Below are positions 8,546-16,780 of a stretch of DNA of 64,000 nt, piece by piece. The stretch comes from Pseudomonas marginalis (GTDB lineage Bacteria > Pseudomonadota > Gammaproteobacteria > Pseudomonadales > Pseudomonadaceae), in assembly GCF_900105325.1 (NCBI RefSeq), contig NZ_FNSU01000003.1, positions 4,415,501 through 4,479,500 of the forward strand, written 5' to 3'. Each line of letters begins with the position of its first letter. The first letter of the stretch is position 1. Below the pieces are notes generated by a model that saw only the letters and a list, made by a program, of their open reading frames with translations, did not search any database and was not told the origin of the DNA. Position numbers and translations under genes: made by a program.

Positions 8546-9396
8546 GACATTTTCTCCTTCATCGAAATATCGATAGAGTTCTGGATAACTTCGAAGTCAG
8601 GAACTAGCCCAGTAAGATGTAGAGGAGAGCTAACCAAGTCGATTTTCAGTACCTTATTCCAAACCAGATGGAAGAATATTGCTTGGGCGTCGATATAGGA
8701 GATGGACAGAAGGGATGCAATTTTTCTTAAACAGGTGGCCAAAGTCCACGGATATTCGCGGCTGTTTGCCAAGCAATCAATAAAATTAGAATGCAGCGAT
8801 ACTTTCATTAAATCACGAGGGAGTTTTGAGTATTTTCTGATTAGCCCAAGGTTTTTAATTAGATCTCGTGTGAAAAACTCGTCTGTGACGATTTTCCAAT
8901 CGACACCTTGACTCTGCCAAAAGCGCTTTTCAATCTCAAGTTTTTCAAGCGTGCGTTTACTTCCTTTGTCTACTAAATCAGAACGATACTTCACAGTTCT
9001 AGCTACCGACTTGAAATTTCCATTCTGGTCCTTAACAGTTAGTAGAAAGTCGGTCGTCATCACATAAGGCAGCGTTGTTCTAGGGTACCGGGGGAAGCGT
9101 ACGTTTATAGACGTTGCTATTGCTTGCGCCCGCTCTGAGGGGAGCAATGGGTATTGTTCACGAATATCCACGACGTCTTCTGAAAATTCACACACAAGGA
9201 AGTAAGAACGCTCGAGATCTGACAGCAAGTGATGGATCCTGTCGATCTTGACGCCTTGAATCTTGTGCGAACGACCGATCGAAGGAACGTCCTGTACCCG
9301 CAGCCAAGGCACGTAGCTCGCCCCGGCGCCTCCGCCAAATCCATTTGCAATGTGCCGATCAATGTCCTGCTGTGATGCAAACTTACGACCTCGCAA
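8542..9396 (-). CDS. tnsA: TnsA, endonuclease subunit of the heteromeric transposase
   Basis: The 284-residue product is close to Tn7 TnsA, with YVPWLRVQDVPSIGRSHKIQ and RIHHLLSDLE near the N-terminus. The restriction-enzyme-like active site is seen as E62, D116 (MTTDFLL) and K136 (ARTVKYR), against E63, D114 and K132 in Tn7. TnsA cuts the 5' ends while TnsB cuts the 3' ends, giving full excision and cut-and-paste movement. A TTG start at 9396 is chosen because GAGGAGG lies six bases upstream; a nearby GTG is out of frame. It is the first gene of the tns operon, about 190 bases inside the TnsB repeats. Confidence 0.96.
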   Translation of the reverse strand: MRGRKFASQQDIDRHIANGFGGGAGASYVPWLRVQDVPSIGRSHKIQGVKIDRIHHLLSDLERSYFLVCEFSEDVVDIREQYPLLPSERAQAIATSINVRFPRYPRTTLPYVMTTDFLLTVKDQNGNFKSVARTVKYRSDLVDKGSKRTLEKLEIEKRFWQSQGVDWKIVTDEFFTRDLIKNLGLIRKYSKLPRDLMKVSLHSNFIDCLANSREYPWTLATCLRKIASLLSISYIDAQAIFFHLVWNKVLKIDLVSSPLHLTGLVPDFEVIQNSIDISMKEKMS

Positions 9397-9554
9397 CCCA
9401 CGCCTCCTCAGTCGATGTGGACCGCTTCAACTCCTGCCGAGAAAAAGTCGTAGAAGAACATGACCACCGTAGCGACCGTATTTAAAGCATTTCTAGACTA
9501 CACCCGCTGAAAACTGAAGCGATGAATCCAGACCAAAGGAAAGCCTGGAAAGAA

Positions 9555-9580
9555 GAAACCCCCGTAGATACGGGGGTTTC
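9555..9580. terminator. Bidirectional-type terminator at the element's right end
   Basis: GAAACCCCCGTA (9555-9566) and TACGGGGGTTTC (9569-9580) form a perfect 12-bp stem with a two-base loop. In the direction of glmS transcription it is followed by a T-rich tail, so it should stop glmS read-through before tnsA. The 9397-9554 stretch to its left holds the tnsA leader; I see no convincing promoter consensus there. Confidence 0.8.
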
Positions 9581-9586
9581 AGCCTT

Positions 9587-9646
9587 GTGTCAATCTATGT
9601 TTCCGCGTTTCAAACTATATTGATTAGTGTCAATCTATATTGTTCA
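9587..9646 (-). repeat. Right-end TnsB-binding repeats, three copies at 20-bp spacing
   Basis: Read on the minus strand from the terminus, the copies are TGAACAATATAGATTGACAC (9646-9627), TAATCAATATAGTTTGAAAC (9626-9607) and GCGGAAACATAGATTGACAC (9606-9587). The shared core is ATAGATTGACAC with one variable copy. Close, head-to-tail repeats at the glmS-proximal end resemble the Tn7 right-end array. The role as TnsB sites is inferred from position and periodicity. Confidence 0.88.
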
Positions 9647-9676
9647 AAACCAGGCGGGCCTCCAGGGTGGAGCGGG
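9647..9676. other. attTn7 insertion point: inferred target duplication AAACC and 25-bp spacer to the glmS stop
   Basis: If the element ends at 9646, the next five bases AAACC (9647-9651) are the expected target duplication. Bases 9652-9676 are the 25-bp spacer before the glmS TAA (9677-9679). Tn7 inserts about 25 bp past glmS, so the position is canonical. The TnsD-binding part of attTn7 would be the conserved last codons of glmS at about 9677-9715. Confidence 0.8.
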
Positions 9677-11509
9677 TTACTCCACCGTCACCGACTTCGC
9701 CAGGTTGCGCGGCTGGTCAACGTCGGTGCCTTTGAGCACGGCGACGTAGTACGACAGCAGTTGCAGCGGGATGGTGTAGAGGATCGGCGACAGGGTGTCG
9801 TGGATGTGCGGCATGTTGATGACGTGGGTGCCTTCGCCGTTGGTCATGCCGGCTTTTTCGTCGGCGAACACGATCAGTTGGCCGCCACGGGCGCGGACTT
9901 CCTGCAGGTTGGACTTGAGCTTCTCCAGCAGTTCGTTGTTCGGCGCTACGGTGACCACCGGCATGTCGTCGTCCACCAGGGCCAACGGGCCGTGTTTGAG
10001 CTCACCGGCCGGGTAGGCTTCGGCGTGGATGTACGAAATTTCCTTGAGCTTCAGCGAGCCTTCCATCGCCACCGGGTACTGCGCGCCACGGCCGAGGAAC
10101 AGAGTGTGGTTCTTGTCGGCGAACAGCTCGGCGACTTTTTCCACGGTGCTGTCCATGGCCAAGGCTTCGCCCAGGCGGGTCGGCAGGCGGCGCAGTTCTT
10201 CCACCAGGGTGGCTTCGACGCCAGCAGCCAAGGTGCCGCGAACCTGGCCCAGGGACAGGGTCAGCAGCAACAGGCCAACCAACTGGGTGGTGAACGCTTT
10301 GGTGGAGGCCACACCGATTTCGCGACCGGCCTGGGTCAGCAGGGTCAGGTCGGACTCACGTACCAGGGAGCTGATGCTGACGTTGCAGATCGCCAGGCTG
10401 GCGAGGAAGCCCAGTTCCTTGGCGTTGCGCAGCGCGGCCAGGGTGTCGGCGGTTTCGCCGGACTGGGAAATGGTCACGAACAGGGTGTCGGGCTGCACCA
10501 CTACCTTGCGGTAGCGGAACTCGCTGGCGACTTCGACCTGGCACGGGATGCCGGCCAGTTCTTCCAGCCAGTAACGGGCAACCATGCCGGCGTGGTAGCT
10601 GGTGCCACAGGCGACAATCTGCACATTGCGCACTTTGGCGAACAGCTCGGCGGCTTGCGGGCCGAAGGCATTGACCAGCACTTGCTTGTCGCCAAGGCGG
10701 CCTTCCAGGGTGCGTTGCACCACGGATGGCTGTTCGTGGATTTCCTTGAGCATGAAGTGGCGGAACTCGCCTTTGTCGGCGGCCTCGGCACCGTCGCGAT
10801 ATTGCACGGCTTCGCGTTCGACGGAATTACCGTTCACGTCCCAGATCGCCACGCTTTCACGGCGAATGTCAGCAATATCGCCCTCCTCCAGGTACATGAA
10901 GCGGTCGGTCACCTGGCGCAGGGCCAGTTGATCGGAGGCGAGGAAGTTCTCTCCCAGGCCCAGGCCGATCACCAGCGGGCTGCCACTGCGGGCGGCAACC
11001 ACGCGGTCCGGTTGGCTGGCGCTGACCACGGCCAGACCGTAGGCGCCGTGCAGTTCCTTGACCGTGGCCTTGAGGGCGGTGGTCAGGTCGCTGTGGTCCT
11101 TGAGCTTGTGGTTGAGCAGGTGGGCGATGACTTCGGTGTCGGTGTCCGAGGTGAACACGTAGCCCATGCTCTTGAGTTGTTCGCGCAGCACTTCGTGGTT
11201 TTCGATGATGCCGTTGTGCACCACCGCCAAGTCACCGGAGAAGTGCGGGTGGGCATTACGCTCGCACGGTGCGCCGTGGGTAGCCCAGCGGGTGTGGGCA
11301 ATCCCCAGGCGACCTACCAGCGGCTCGCCGGCCAACGCCTGCTCCAACTCGCTGACCTTGCCTGGGCGGCGCATGCGCTCAAGCTTGCCCGCGTTGGTGA
11401 AGACGGCCACGCCCGCGCTGTCGTAGCCGCGGTATTCCAGGCGCTTGAGGCCTTCAAGCAGGATGGCCGTTACGTTACGTTCGGCGACTGCGCCAACAAT
11501 TCCACACAT
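9677..11509 (-). CDS. glmS: Glutamine--fructose-6-phosphate aminotransferase (isomerizing)
   Basis: GlmS makes glucosamine-6-phosphate from fructose-6-phosphate and glutamine, the first step toward UDP-GlcNAc for peptidoglycan and lipopolysaccharide. The 610-residue protein starts MCGIVGA with the catalytic Cys2 exposed by Met removal. It has the N-terminal glutaminase domain, two SIS domains (CGTSYHAG and SQSGETADT segments) and ends LAKSVTVE. That C-terminal coding sequence is the conserved landmark read by TnsD. It follows the DeoR-type regulator gene by 10 bases, implying an operon. The transposon has not damaged the coding sequence. Confidence 0.99.
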   Translation of the reverse strand: MCGIVGAVAERNVTAILLEGLKRLEYRGYDSAGVAVFTNAGKLERMRRPGKVSELEQALAGEPLVGRLGIAHTRWATHGAPCERNAHPHFSGDLAVVHNGIIENHEVLREQLKSMGYVFTSDTDTEVIAHLLNHKLKDHSDLTTALKATVKELHGAYGLAVVSASQPDRVVAARSGSPLVIGLGLGENFLASDQLALRQVTDRFMYLEEGDIADIRRESVAIWDVNGNSVEREAVQYRDGAEAADKGEFRHFMLKEIHEQPSVVQRTLEGRLGDKQVLVNAFGPQAAELFAKVRNVQIVACGTSYHAGMVARYWLEELAGIPCQVEVASEFRYRKVVVQPDTLFVTISQSGETADTLAALRNAKELGFLASLAICNVSISSLVRESDLTLLTQAGREIGVASTKAFTTQLVGLLLLTLSLGQVRGTLAAGVEATLVEELRRLPTRLGEALAMDSTVEKVAELFADKNHTLFLGRGAQYPVAMEGSLKLKEISYIHAEAYPAGELKHGPLALVDDDMPVVTVAPNNELLEKLKSNLQEVRARGGQLIVFADEKAGMTNGEGTHVINMPHIHDTLSPILYTIPLQLLSYYVAVLKGTDVDQPRNLAKSVTVE

Positions 11510-11519
11510 GGTGCTTCTC

Positions 11520-12287
11520 CTAGATGATTGCCGCGCATATCAGCGTAATGCCGCGGGCTTGGATCTGGTCGCGGGCCTCAAGCGGCAGGCGATCATCGGT
11601 AATAAGGGTATGGACGCTGCTCCAGGGCAGTTCCAGGTTGGGAATCTTGCGGCCGATCTTGTCGGATTCGACCATCACCACCACTTCACGGGCGACCTCG
11701 GCCATCACACGGCTCAGGCCCAGTAATTCGTTGAAGGTGGTGGTGCCACGCTGCAGATCGATACCGTCGGCGCCGATGAACAGTTGATCAAAGTCGTAGG
11801 AACGCAACACCTGCTCGGCGACCTGGCCCTGGAACGAGTCCGAATGCGGGTCCCAGGTGCCGCCGGTCATCAACAGCACCGGTTCGTGTTCCAGTTCGCT
11901 CAAGGCGCTGGCCACGTGCAGGGAGTTGGTCATGACCACCAGGCCGGGCTGGTGGCCCAGTTCCGGGATCATGGCGGCGGTGGTGCTGCCGCTGTCGATG
12001 ATGATGCGGGCGTGTTCACGCAAACGCATCACCGCAGCACGGGCGATCGCACGTTTGTAGGCCGAGACCGGTTGGGCGGGGTCGCCGACCAGTTCCTGAG
12101 GCATGGTGATCGCGCCACCATAACGACGCAGCAACAGGCCGTTACTTTCGAGCGCGGCCAAGTCCTTGCGGATAGTGACTTCCGAGGTTTCGAAACGCTT
12201 GGCCAGTTCGTCCACGCTGACTTCGCCCTGTTCGTTGAGCAAGGTCAGGATGTTGTGGCGTCGTTGGGGTGTATTTCGTTTCGACAT
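11520..12287 (-). CDS. glmR: DeoR-family transcriptional regulator upstream of glmS
   Basis: The 255-residue protein has an N-terminal DeoR helix-turn-helix (RRHNILTLLNEQGEVSVDELAKRFETSEVTIRKDLAAL) and a sugar-phosphate-sensing ISOCOT-like domain with IIDSGSTT and IGADGID motifs. The ATG at 12287 (MSKRN) is preferred over an upstream in-frame start because it matches the usual DeoR N-terminus. It sits 10 bases before glmS and after glmU, the place of the GlmR-type regulator in Pseudomonas. Control of amino-sugar supply is likely, but its ligand is not shown. Confidence 0.9.
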   Translation of the reverse strand: MSKRNTPQRRHNILTLLNEQGEVSVDELAKRFETSEVTIRKDLAALESNGLLLRRYGGAITMPQELVGDPAQPVSAYKRAIARAAVMRLREHARIIIDSGSTTAAMIPELGHQPGLVVMTNSLHVASALSELEHEPVLLMTGGTWDPHSDSFQGQVAEQVLRSYDFDQLFIGADGIDLQRGTTTFNELLGLSRVMAEVAREVVVMVESDKIGRKIPNLELPWSSVHTLITDDRLPLEARDQIQARGITLICAAII

Positions 12288-12388
12288 GGCGATGATAAGT
12301 TTCGTTTCGAAAGATAAAGAAGGCAATCAAAACCTATTGAGAAGATATCGTCAAGCGTCGGAAACAGATTTTTCAAGCAACGCACGAC

Positions 12389-12483
12389 AAATGTGGGAGG
12401 GGGCTTGCCCCCGATTGCAGGAGATCAGTCGACTAAAACATTGACTGAAAATCCGCCATCGGGGGCAAGCCCCTCCCACATTT
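12389..12483. repeat. Paired REP element (REPIN), copy 1
   Basis: Two inverted arms carry the core GTGGGAGGGGGCTTGC and its near-complement, separated by a unique centre. The element lies between the glmR start and the glmU stop. The same family recurs at 50556-50649 and 61812-61902. REPINs of this type are common in fluorescens-group Pseudomonas and are moved by a RAYT protein encoded elsewhere. Confidence 0.93.
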
Positions 12484-12514
12484 GGATAGCGCTGCTGATG
12501 AGACTGTGGATAAC

Positions 12515-13882
12515 TCAGGTCTTTTTGATTTTGACCGGGCGTTTCCAGCCGTCGATGTTACGTTGGCGTGCACGGGCCACGGCCAGTTGGGACTTATCCA
12601 CATCCTGGTTGATGGTTGAGCCCGCGGCAGTGTTCGAACCATCGCCGATCGTCACAGGTGCAATCAGCGAATTATTCGAGCCGATGAATACGTCCTCGCC
12701 AATGGTGGTCTGGTACTTGTTGGCACCGTCGTAGTTGCAGGTGATCGCGCCAGCGCCGATGTTGCTGCGCGCACCGATCACCGCATCCCCCAGATAAGCC
12801 AGGTGACCGGCCTTTGCGTCGTCGCCCATTTGCGCGTTTTTCAGTTCGACGAAATTGCCGACGTGCGCCCTGGCGCCCATCACAGTGCCCGGACGCAACC
12901 GCGCAAACGGACCGGCATCGCTGCCCTCGCCCATTACGGCGCCGTCGATATGGCTGTTGGCCTTGATCACCACCCCCTTGCGCAGGGTGCTGTCCTTGAT
13001 CACGCAGTTCGGGCCAATGACCACGTCGTCTTCGATGATCACGCGGCCTTCAAGGATCACGTTGATGTCGATCAGCACATCGCGGCCCACGGTGACCTCA
13101 CCGCGGACGTCAAAACGCGCAGGGTCGCGCAGGGTCACGCCCTTGGCCATCAGGCGGCGGCCTTCACGCAGTTGGTAGTGACGCTCGAGCTCTGCAAGCT
13201 GCTTGCGATCATTGGCGCCCTGCACTTCCATCGGGTCGTGGGGCTGTTCGGTGGCGACCAGCAGGCCATCACTCACGGCCATCTCGATCACGTCGGTGAG
13301 GTAGTACTCGCCCTGGGCGTTGTTGTTGGACAGGCGGCTCATCCAGTCGGCGAGCTTATTGGCAGGCACCGCAAGGATGCCGGTGTTGCCTTCGGTGATA
13401 GCCCGCTGGGCTTCACTGGCGTCCTTGTGCTCGACGATCGCCGCGACCTTGCCGTCGGCACCGCGCACGATGCGCCCGTAACCGGTGGGGTCATCCAGCT
13501 CAACGGTGAGCAGGCCCATCTGGCCGGGCGCCACATGCTTGAGCAGGCGTTGCAGGGTTTCCACTTCGATCAGCGGCACGTCACCGTAGAGGATCAGCAC
13601 GGTGTCAGCGGTAATGAACGGCACAGCTTGCGCGGTGGCGTGGCCGGTGCCCAGTTGTTTGTCCTGTAATACGAAATTCAGGTCATCCGCCGCCAGGCGC
13701 TCGCGCACCACATCAGCACCGTGGCCGATCACCACGTGGATACGTTGTGGGTCCAATTGACGAGCGCTGTGGATAACATGCCCAAGCATGGAATTGCCCG
13801 CGACCGGGTGCAGCACCTTGGGCAAGGCCGAACGCATGCGGGTGCCCTGGCCTGCGGCGAGAATGACGATTTCAAGAGACAT
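12515..13882 (-). CDS. glmU: Bifunctional GlcNAc-1-P uridylyltransferase / GlcN-1-P acetyltransferase
   Basis: GlmU acetylates glucosamine-1-phosphate and then adds UMP to give UDP-GlcNAc. The 455-residue protein has the nucleotidyltransferase signature LAAGQGTRMRSALPKVLHP at 7-25, followed by a left-handed beta-helix of hexapeptide repeats in the C-terminal half. The acetyltransferase part includes GNFVELKNA and CNYDGANK. Length is that expected for the family. It lies just downstream of the ATP synthase operon terminator and near glmS, which feeds the same pathway. Confidence 0.98.
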   Translation of the reverse strand: MSLEIVILAAGQGTRMRSALPKVLHPVAGNSMLGHVIHSARQLDPQRIHVVIGHGADVVRERLAADDLNFVLQDKQLGTGHATAQAVPFITADTVLILYGDVPLIEVETLQRLLKHVAPGQMGLLTVELDDPTGYGRIVRGADGKVAAIVEHKDASEAQRAITEGNTGILAVPANKLADWMSRLSNNNAQGEYYLTDVIEMAVSDGLLVATEQPHDPMEVQGANDRKQLAELERHYQLREGRRLMAKGVTLRDPARFDVRGEVTVGRDVLIDINVILEGRVIIEDDVVIGPNCVIKDSTLRKGVVIKANSHIDGAVMGEGSDAGPFARLRPGTVMGARAHVGNFVELKNAQMGDDAKAGHLAYLGDAVIGARSNIGAGAITCNYDGANKYQTTIGEDVFIGSNNSLIAPVTIGDGSNTAAGSTINQDVDKSQLAVARARQRNIDGWKRPVKIKKT

Positions 13883-13942
13883 GAATGGCTACCAATCCTG
13901 GGCGGTCCGGCTTCAGACCAAAGATGTGTTTTGCTAAAAAAG

Positions 13943-13970
13943 AAAAAGGGTAGCCGAGGCTACCCTTTTT
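13943..13970 (-). terminator. Intrinsic terminator of the ATP synthase operon
   Basis: AAAAAGGGTAGCC and GGCTACCCTTTTT form a perfect stem with a three-base centre and a U-run on the minus strand. It lies 34 bases after the atpC stop and upstream of glmU. Confidence 0.92.
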
Positions 13971-14004
13971 AATCAATCGCGCATAAGCGTCACGGCTTCG
14001 CCGC

Positions 14005-14421
14005 TTACTTCTTGCGGATCTGCTGGAGCGTGCGCAGCTGAGCTGCAGCCTCGGCCAGACGTACAGCAGCAGCGCTGTAGTCGAAGTCCGCACCCTTTTC
14101 GTTCAGGGCCTTCTCGGCAGCCTTGACGGCTTCCTGAGCGGAGGCTTCATCCAGGTCGCCAGCACGTTGCACGGTGTCGGCAAGTACCTTGACCATGTTC
14201 GGCTGAACCTCAAGGAAACCACCGGAGATGTAAAACACCTCCTTTTCCCCGCCTTGCTTGGTCAGAGTGATCGGACCTGGCTTCAAGCTGGTGATCAATG
14301 GCGCGTGGCCCATGGCAATACCCAGGTCACCGAGTTCGCCGTGTGCAATCACCATTTCTACCAGACCGGAGAAGATTTCCCCTTCCGCGCTGACGATATC
14401 GCAATGGACTGTCATAGCCAT
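14005..14421 (-). CDS. atpC: ATP synthase F1 subunit epsilon
   Basis: The 138-residue epsilon subunit belongs to the central stalk of the F1Fo ATP synthase and can inhibit ATP hydrolysis. It starts MAMTVHCDIVSAEGEIFSG, followed by the beta-sandwich, and ends with a helical hairpin containing DEASAQEAVKAAEKAL. It is the last gene of the operon and is followed by a strong terminator. Confidence 0.98.
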   Translation of the reverse strand: MAMTVHCDIVSAEGEIFSGLVEMVIAHGELGDLGIAMGHAPLITSLKPGPITLTKQGGEKEVFYISGGFLEVQPNMVKVLADTVQRAGDLDEASAQEAVKAAEKALNEKGADFDYSAAAVRLAEAAAQLRTLQQIRKK

Positions 14422-14465
14422 CTGATTGCCTCAACCTGATGAGCGCCCGTTTCCGGGCGCCTGGA

Positions 14466-15842
14466 TTACAGTTTCTTGGCTTTCTCGATCGCTTCTTCGA
14501 TGCCGCCGACCATGTAGAACGCTTGTTCTGGCAGGTGGTCGTAGTCACCGTTGAGGATGCCTTTGAAGCCAGCAATGGTGTCTTTCAGGGAAACGTATTT
14601 ACCCGAAGCACCGGTGAAGACTTCAGCCACGAAGAACGGCTGCGACAAGAAGCGCTGGATCTTACGAGCACGGTTTACCAACTGCTTGTCGGCTTCCGAC
14701 AGCTCGTCCATACCCAGGATCGCAATGATGTCCTTCAGTTCTTTGTAACGCTGCAGCACGTACTGAACGCCGCGAGCGGTGTCGTAGTGCTCCTGGCCGA
14801 TCACGTTCGGGTCCAGCTGGCGCGAAGTCGAGTCGAGTGGATCGACCGCTGGGTAGATACCCAGGGAAGCGATGTCACGGGACAGAACGACGGTGGCGTC
14901 CAAGTGGGCGAAGGTGGTCGCAGGCGATGGGTCGGTCAAGTCATCCGCAGGTACGTATACCGCTTGGATCGAAGTGATCGAACCTTCCTTGGTCGAAGTG
15001 ATACGTTCCTGCAGAACGCCCATCTCTTCAGCCAGGGTCGGCTGGTAACCTACTGCGGAAGGCATACGGCCCAGCAGTGCGGATACTTCAGTACCGGCCA
15101 GGGTGTAACGGTAGATGTTGTCGACGAACAGCAGAACGTCGTTACCTTCGTCACGGAACTTCTCGGCCATGGTCAGGCCAGTCAGTGCTACGCGCAGACG
15201 GTTTCCCGGCGGCTCGTTCATCTGACCGTAGACCAGTGCCACTTTGTCCAGAACGTTGGAGTCCTTCATCTCGTGGTAGAAGTCGTTACCCTCACGAGTA
15301 CGCTCACCCACACCGGCGAACACGGAATAACCGCTGTGCTCGATGGCGATGTTACGGATCAGTTCCATCATGTTTACGGTCTTGCCTACACCGGCACCAC
15401 CGAACAGACCGACTTTACCGCCCTTGGCGAACGGGCAAACCAGGTCGATAACCTTGATGCCGGTTTCCAGCAGGTCGTTGCCGCCAGCTTGTTCCGCGAA
15501 CGAAGGTGCTGGACGGTGAATGCCCCAGCGCTCTTCAGTGTCAATCGGGCCAGCTTCGTCAATCGGGTTGCCCAGTACGTCCATGATCCGGCCCAGGGTC
15601 GCTTTACCGACCGGTACGGAGATGGCAGCGCCGGAGTCGATAACGTCCAGACCGCGCTTCAAGCCTTCGGTGGAACCCATCGCAATGGTACGAACTACGC
15701 CGTCGCCCAGCTGCTGCTGAACTTCCAGAGTAGTTTCCGCGCCTTGTACTTTCAGCGCGTTGTAGATGCTCGGTACGCTGTCGCGTGGAAATTCCACGTC
15801 GATAACGGCGCCGATGATTTGAACGATACGTCCGCTACTCAT
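14466..15842 (-). CDS. atpD: ATP synthase F1 subunit beta
   Basis: The catalytic beta subunit has 458 residues, as usual. The P-loop GGAGVGKT is at 148-155 and the catalytic glutamate segment GERTREGNDFY follows near 178. The DELSEADK motif typical of beta subunits is also present. It alternates with alpha in the F1 hexamer to make ATP from ADP and phosphate. It lies between atpG and atpC in the standard order. Confidence 0.99.
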   Translation of the reverse strand: MSSGRIVQIIGAVIDVEFPRDSVPSIYNALKVQGAETTLEVQQQLGDGVVRTIAMGSTEGLKRGLDVIDSGAAISVPVGKATLGRIMDVLGNPIDEAGPIDTEERWGIHRPAPSFAEQAGGNDLLETGIKVIDLVCPFAKGGKVGLFGGAGVGKTVNMMELIRNIAIEHSGYSVFAGVGERTREGNDFYHEMKDSNVLDKVALVYGQMNEPPGNRLRVALTGLTMAEKFRDEGNDVLLFVDNIYRYTLAGTEVSALLGRMPSAVGYQPTLAEEMGVLQERITSTKEGSITSIQAVYVPADDLTDPSPATTFAHLDATVVLSRDIASLGIYPAVDPLDSTSRQLDPNVIGQEHYDTARGVQYVLQRYKELKDIIAILGMDELSEADKQLVNRARKIQRFLSQPFFVAEVFTGASGKYVSLKDTIAGFKGILNGDYDHLPEQAFYMVGGIEEAIEKAKKL

Positions 15843-15869
15843 AGCTGGATCCTCTGAATATTTGAACCG

Positions 15870-16730
15870 TTAAACCGCGGCAGCGCCGCCGACGATTTCC
15901 GAGATCTCTTGGGTGATCGCAGCCTGACGCGCCTTGTTGTAGATCAGCTGCAAATCGCTGATCAGATCACCGGCGTTATCGGTAGCGTTTTTCATCGCGA
16001 TCATCCGCGCCGCTTGTTCAGCTGCGTTGTTCTCGACCACCGCCTGGTACACCTGCGACTCCACGTAGCGCACCATCAAGCCGTCAAGCAGCTCTTTGGC
16101 GTCTGGTTCGTAGAGGTAGTCCCAGTGGTGCTTGAGTTCCTGATCCGGAGTCGCCACCAGTGGAATCAATTGCTCCACGGTTGGCTGCTGGGTCATGGTG
16201 TTGATGAACTTGTTGGATACCACGGAGAGGCGGTCAATCCGGCCTTCCAGGTACGCATCCAGCATCACCTTCACACTGCCGATCAAATCATTGATCGACG
16301 GCTCTTCACCCAGGTGGCTGATAGCTGCAACGACGTTACCGCCGAAGTTGCGGAAAAAGGCCGCACCCTTGCTACCAACAACACACAGATCGATCTCGAC
16401 GCCGTTTTCGCGGTTTACCGCCATGTCCTTGACCAGGGCCTTGAACAGGTTGGTATTCAAACCACCGCACAAACCACGGTCACTGCTCACTACCACATAA
16501 CCCACACGCTTGACGGCGCGTTCGATCATGAAAGGGTGGCGGTATTCCGGGTTGGCGTTGGCCAGATGCCCAATTACCTGGCGGATACGCTCCGCATAAG
16601 GACGGCTAGCAGCCATGCGCATTTGTGCCTTGCGCATTTTGCTGACCGCCACTTTTTCCATGGCGCTGGTAATTTTTTGCGTGCTTTTGATGCTCGCAAT
16701 CTTACTGCGAATCTCTTTTGCGCCTGCCAT
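15870..16730 (-). CDS. atpG: ATP synthase F1 subunit gamma
   Basis: The gamma subunit is the rotating shaft inside the F1 hexamer. The 286-residue protein has the long N-terminal helix (AGAKEIRSKIASIKSTQKITSAMEKVAVSKM), the SDRGLCGGLN segment and a C-terminal helix ending AAITQEISEIVGGAAAV. Both terminal helices form the coiled coil expected of gamma. It is 27 bases from atpD and 50 from atpA. Confidence 0.99.
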   Translation of the reverse strand: MAGAKEIRSKIASIKSTQKITSAMEKVAVSKMRKAQMRMAASRPYAERIRQVIGHLANANPEYRHPFMIERAVKRVGYVVVSSDRGLCGGLNTNLFKALVKDMAVNRENGVEIDLCVVGSKGAAFFRNFGGNVVAAISHLGEEPSINDLIGSVKVMLDAYLEGRIDRLSVVSNKFINTMTQQPTVEQLIPLVATPDQELKHHWDYLYEPDAKELLDGLMVRYVESQVYQAVVENNAAEQAARMIAMKNATDNAGDLISDLQLIYNKARQAAITQEISEIVGGAAAV

Positions 16731-16780
16731 GTAACACCTATCAGGTTAGCAAGCGGGAGCCTTGCGGCTCCCGCTGCGGC

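Larger units (their letters stand above)
1..9646. mobile_element. Tn7-like transposon in attTn7 downstream of glmS (right part; left end outside window)
   Basis: The element ends 30 bases beyond the glmS stop codon. Its inferred right terminus is the minus-strand 5'-TGAACAATATAG at 9646, followed by three TnsB-type repeats. Reading leftward it carries tnsA, tnsB, tnsC, tnsD, a small ORF, a second TnsD/TniQ-family gene and then cargo (a Cap5-like CBASS effector). The layout matches Tn7, where tnsA lies near the glmS-proximal right end and is transcribed away from it. The transposition region is visibly more AT-rich than the flanking core genes. No left-end repeat cluster was found in the window, so the cargo continues past position 1. 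The 5-bp target duplication is inferred as 9647-9651, but the partner copy cannot be seen. Confidence 0.95.

Noticed and set aside
9587..11527. Long 646-codon ORF on the plus strand across glmS
   Set aside because: It is antisense to glmS in a high-GC gene and its translation has low-complexity Gln/His/Val runs; such mirror ORFs recur over atpA (16718-18799), mnmG and gyrB.
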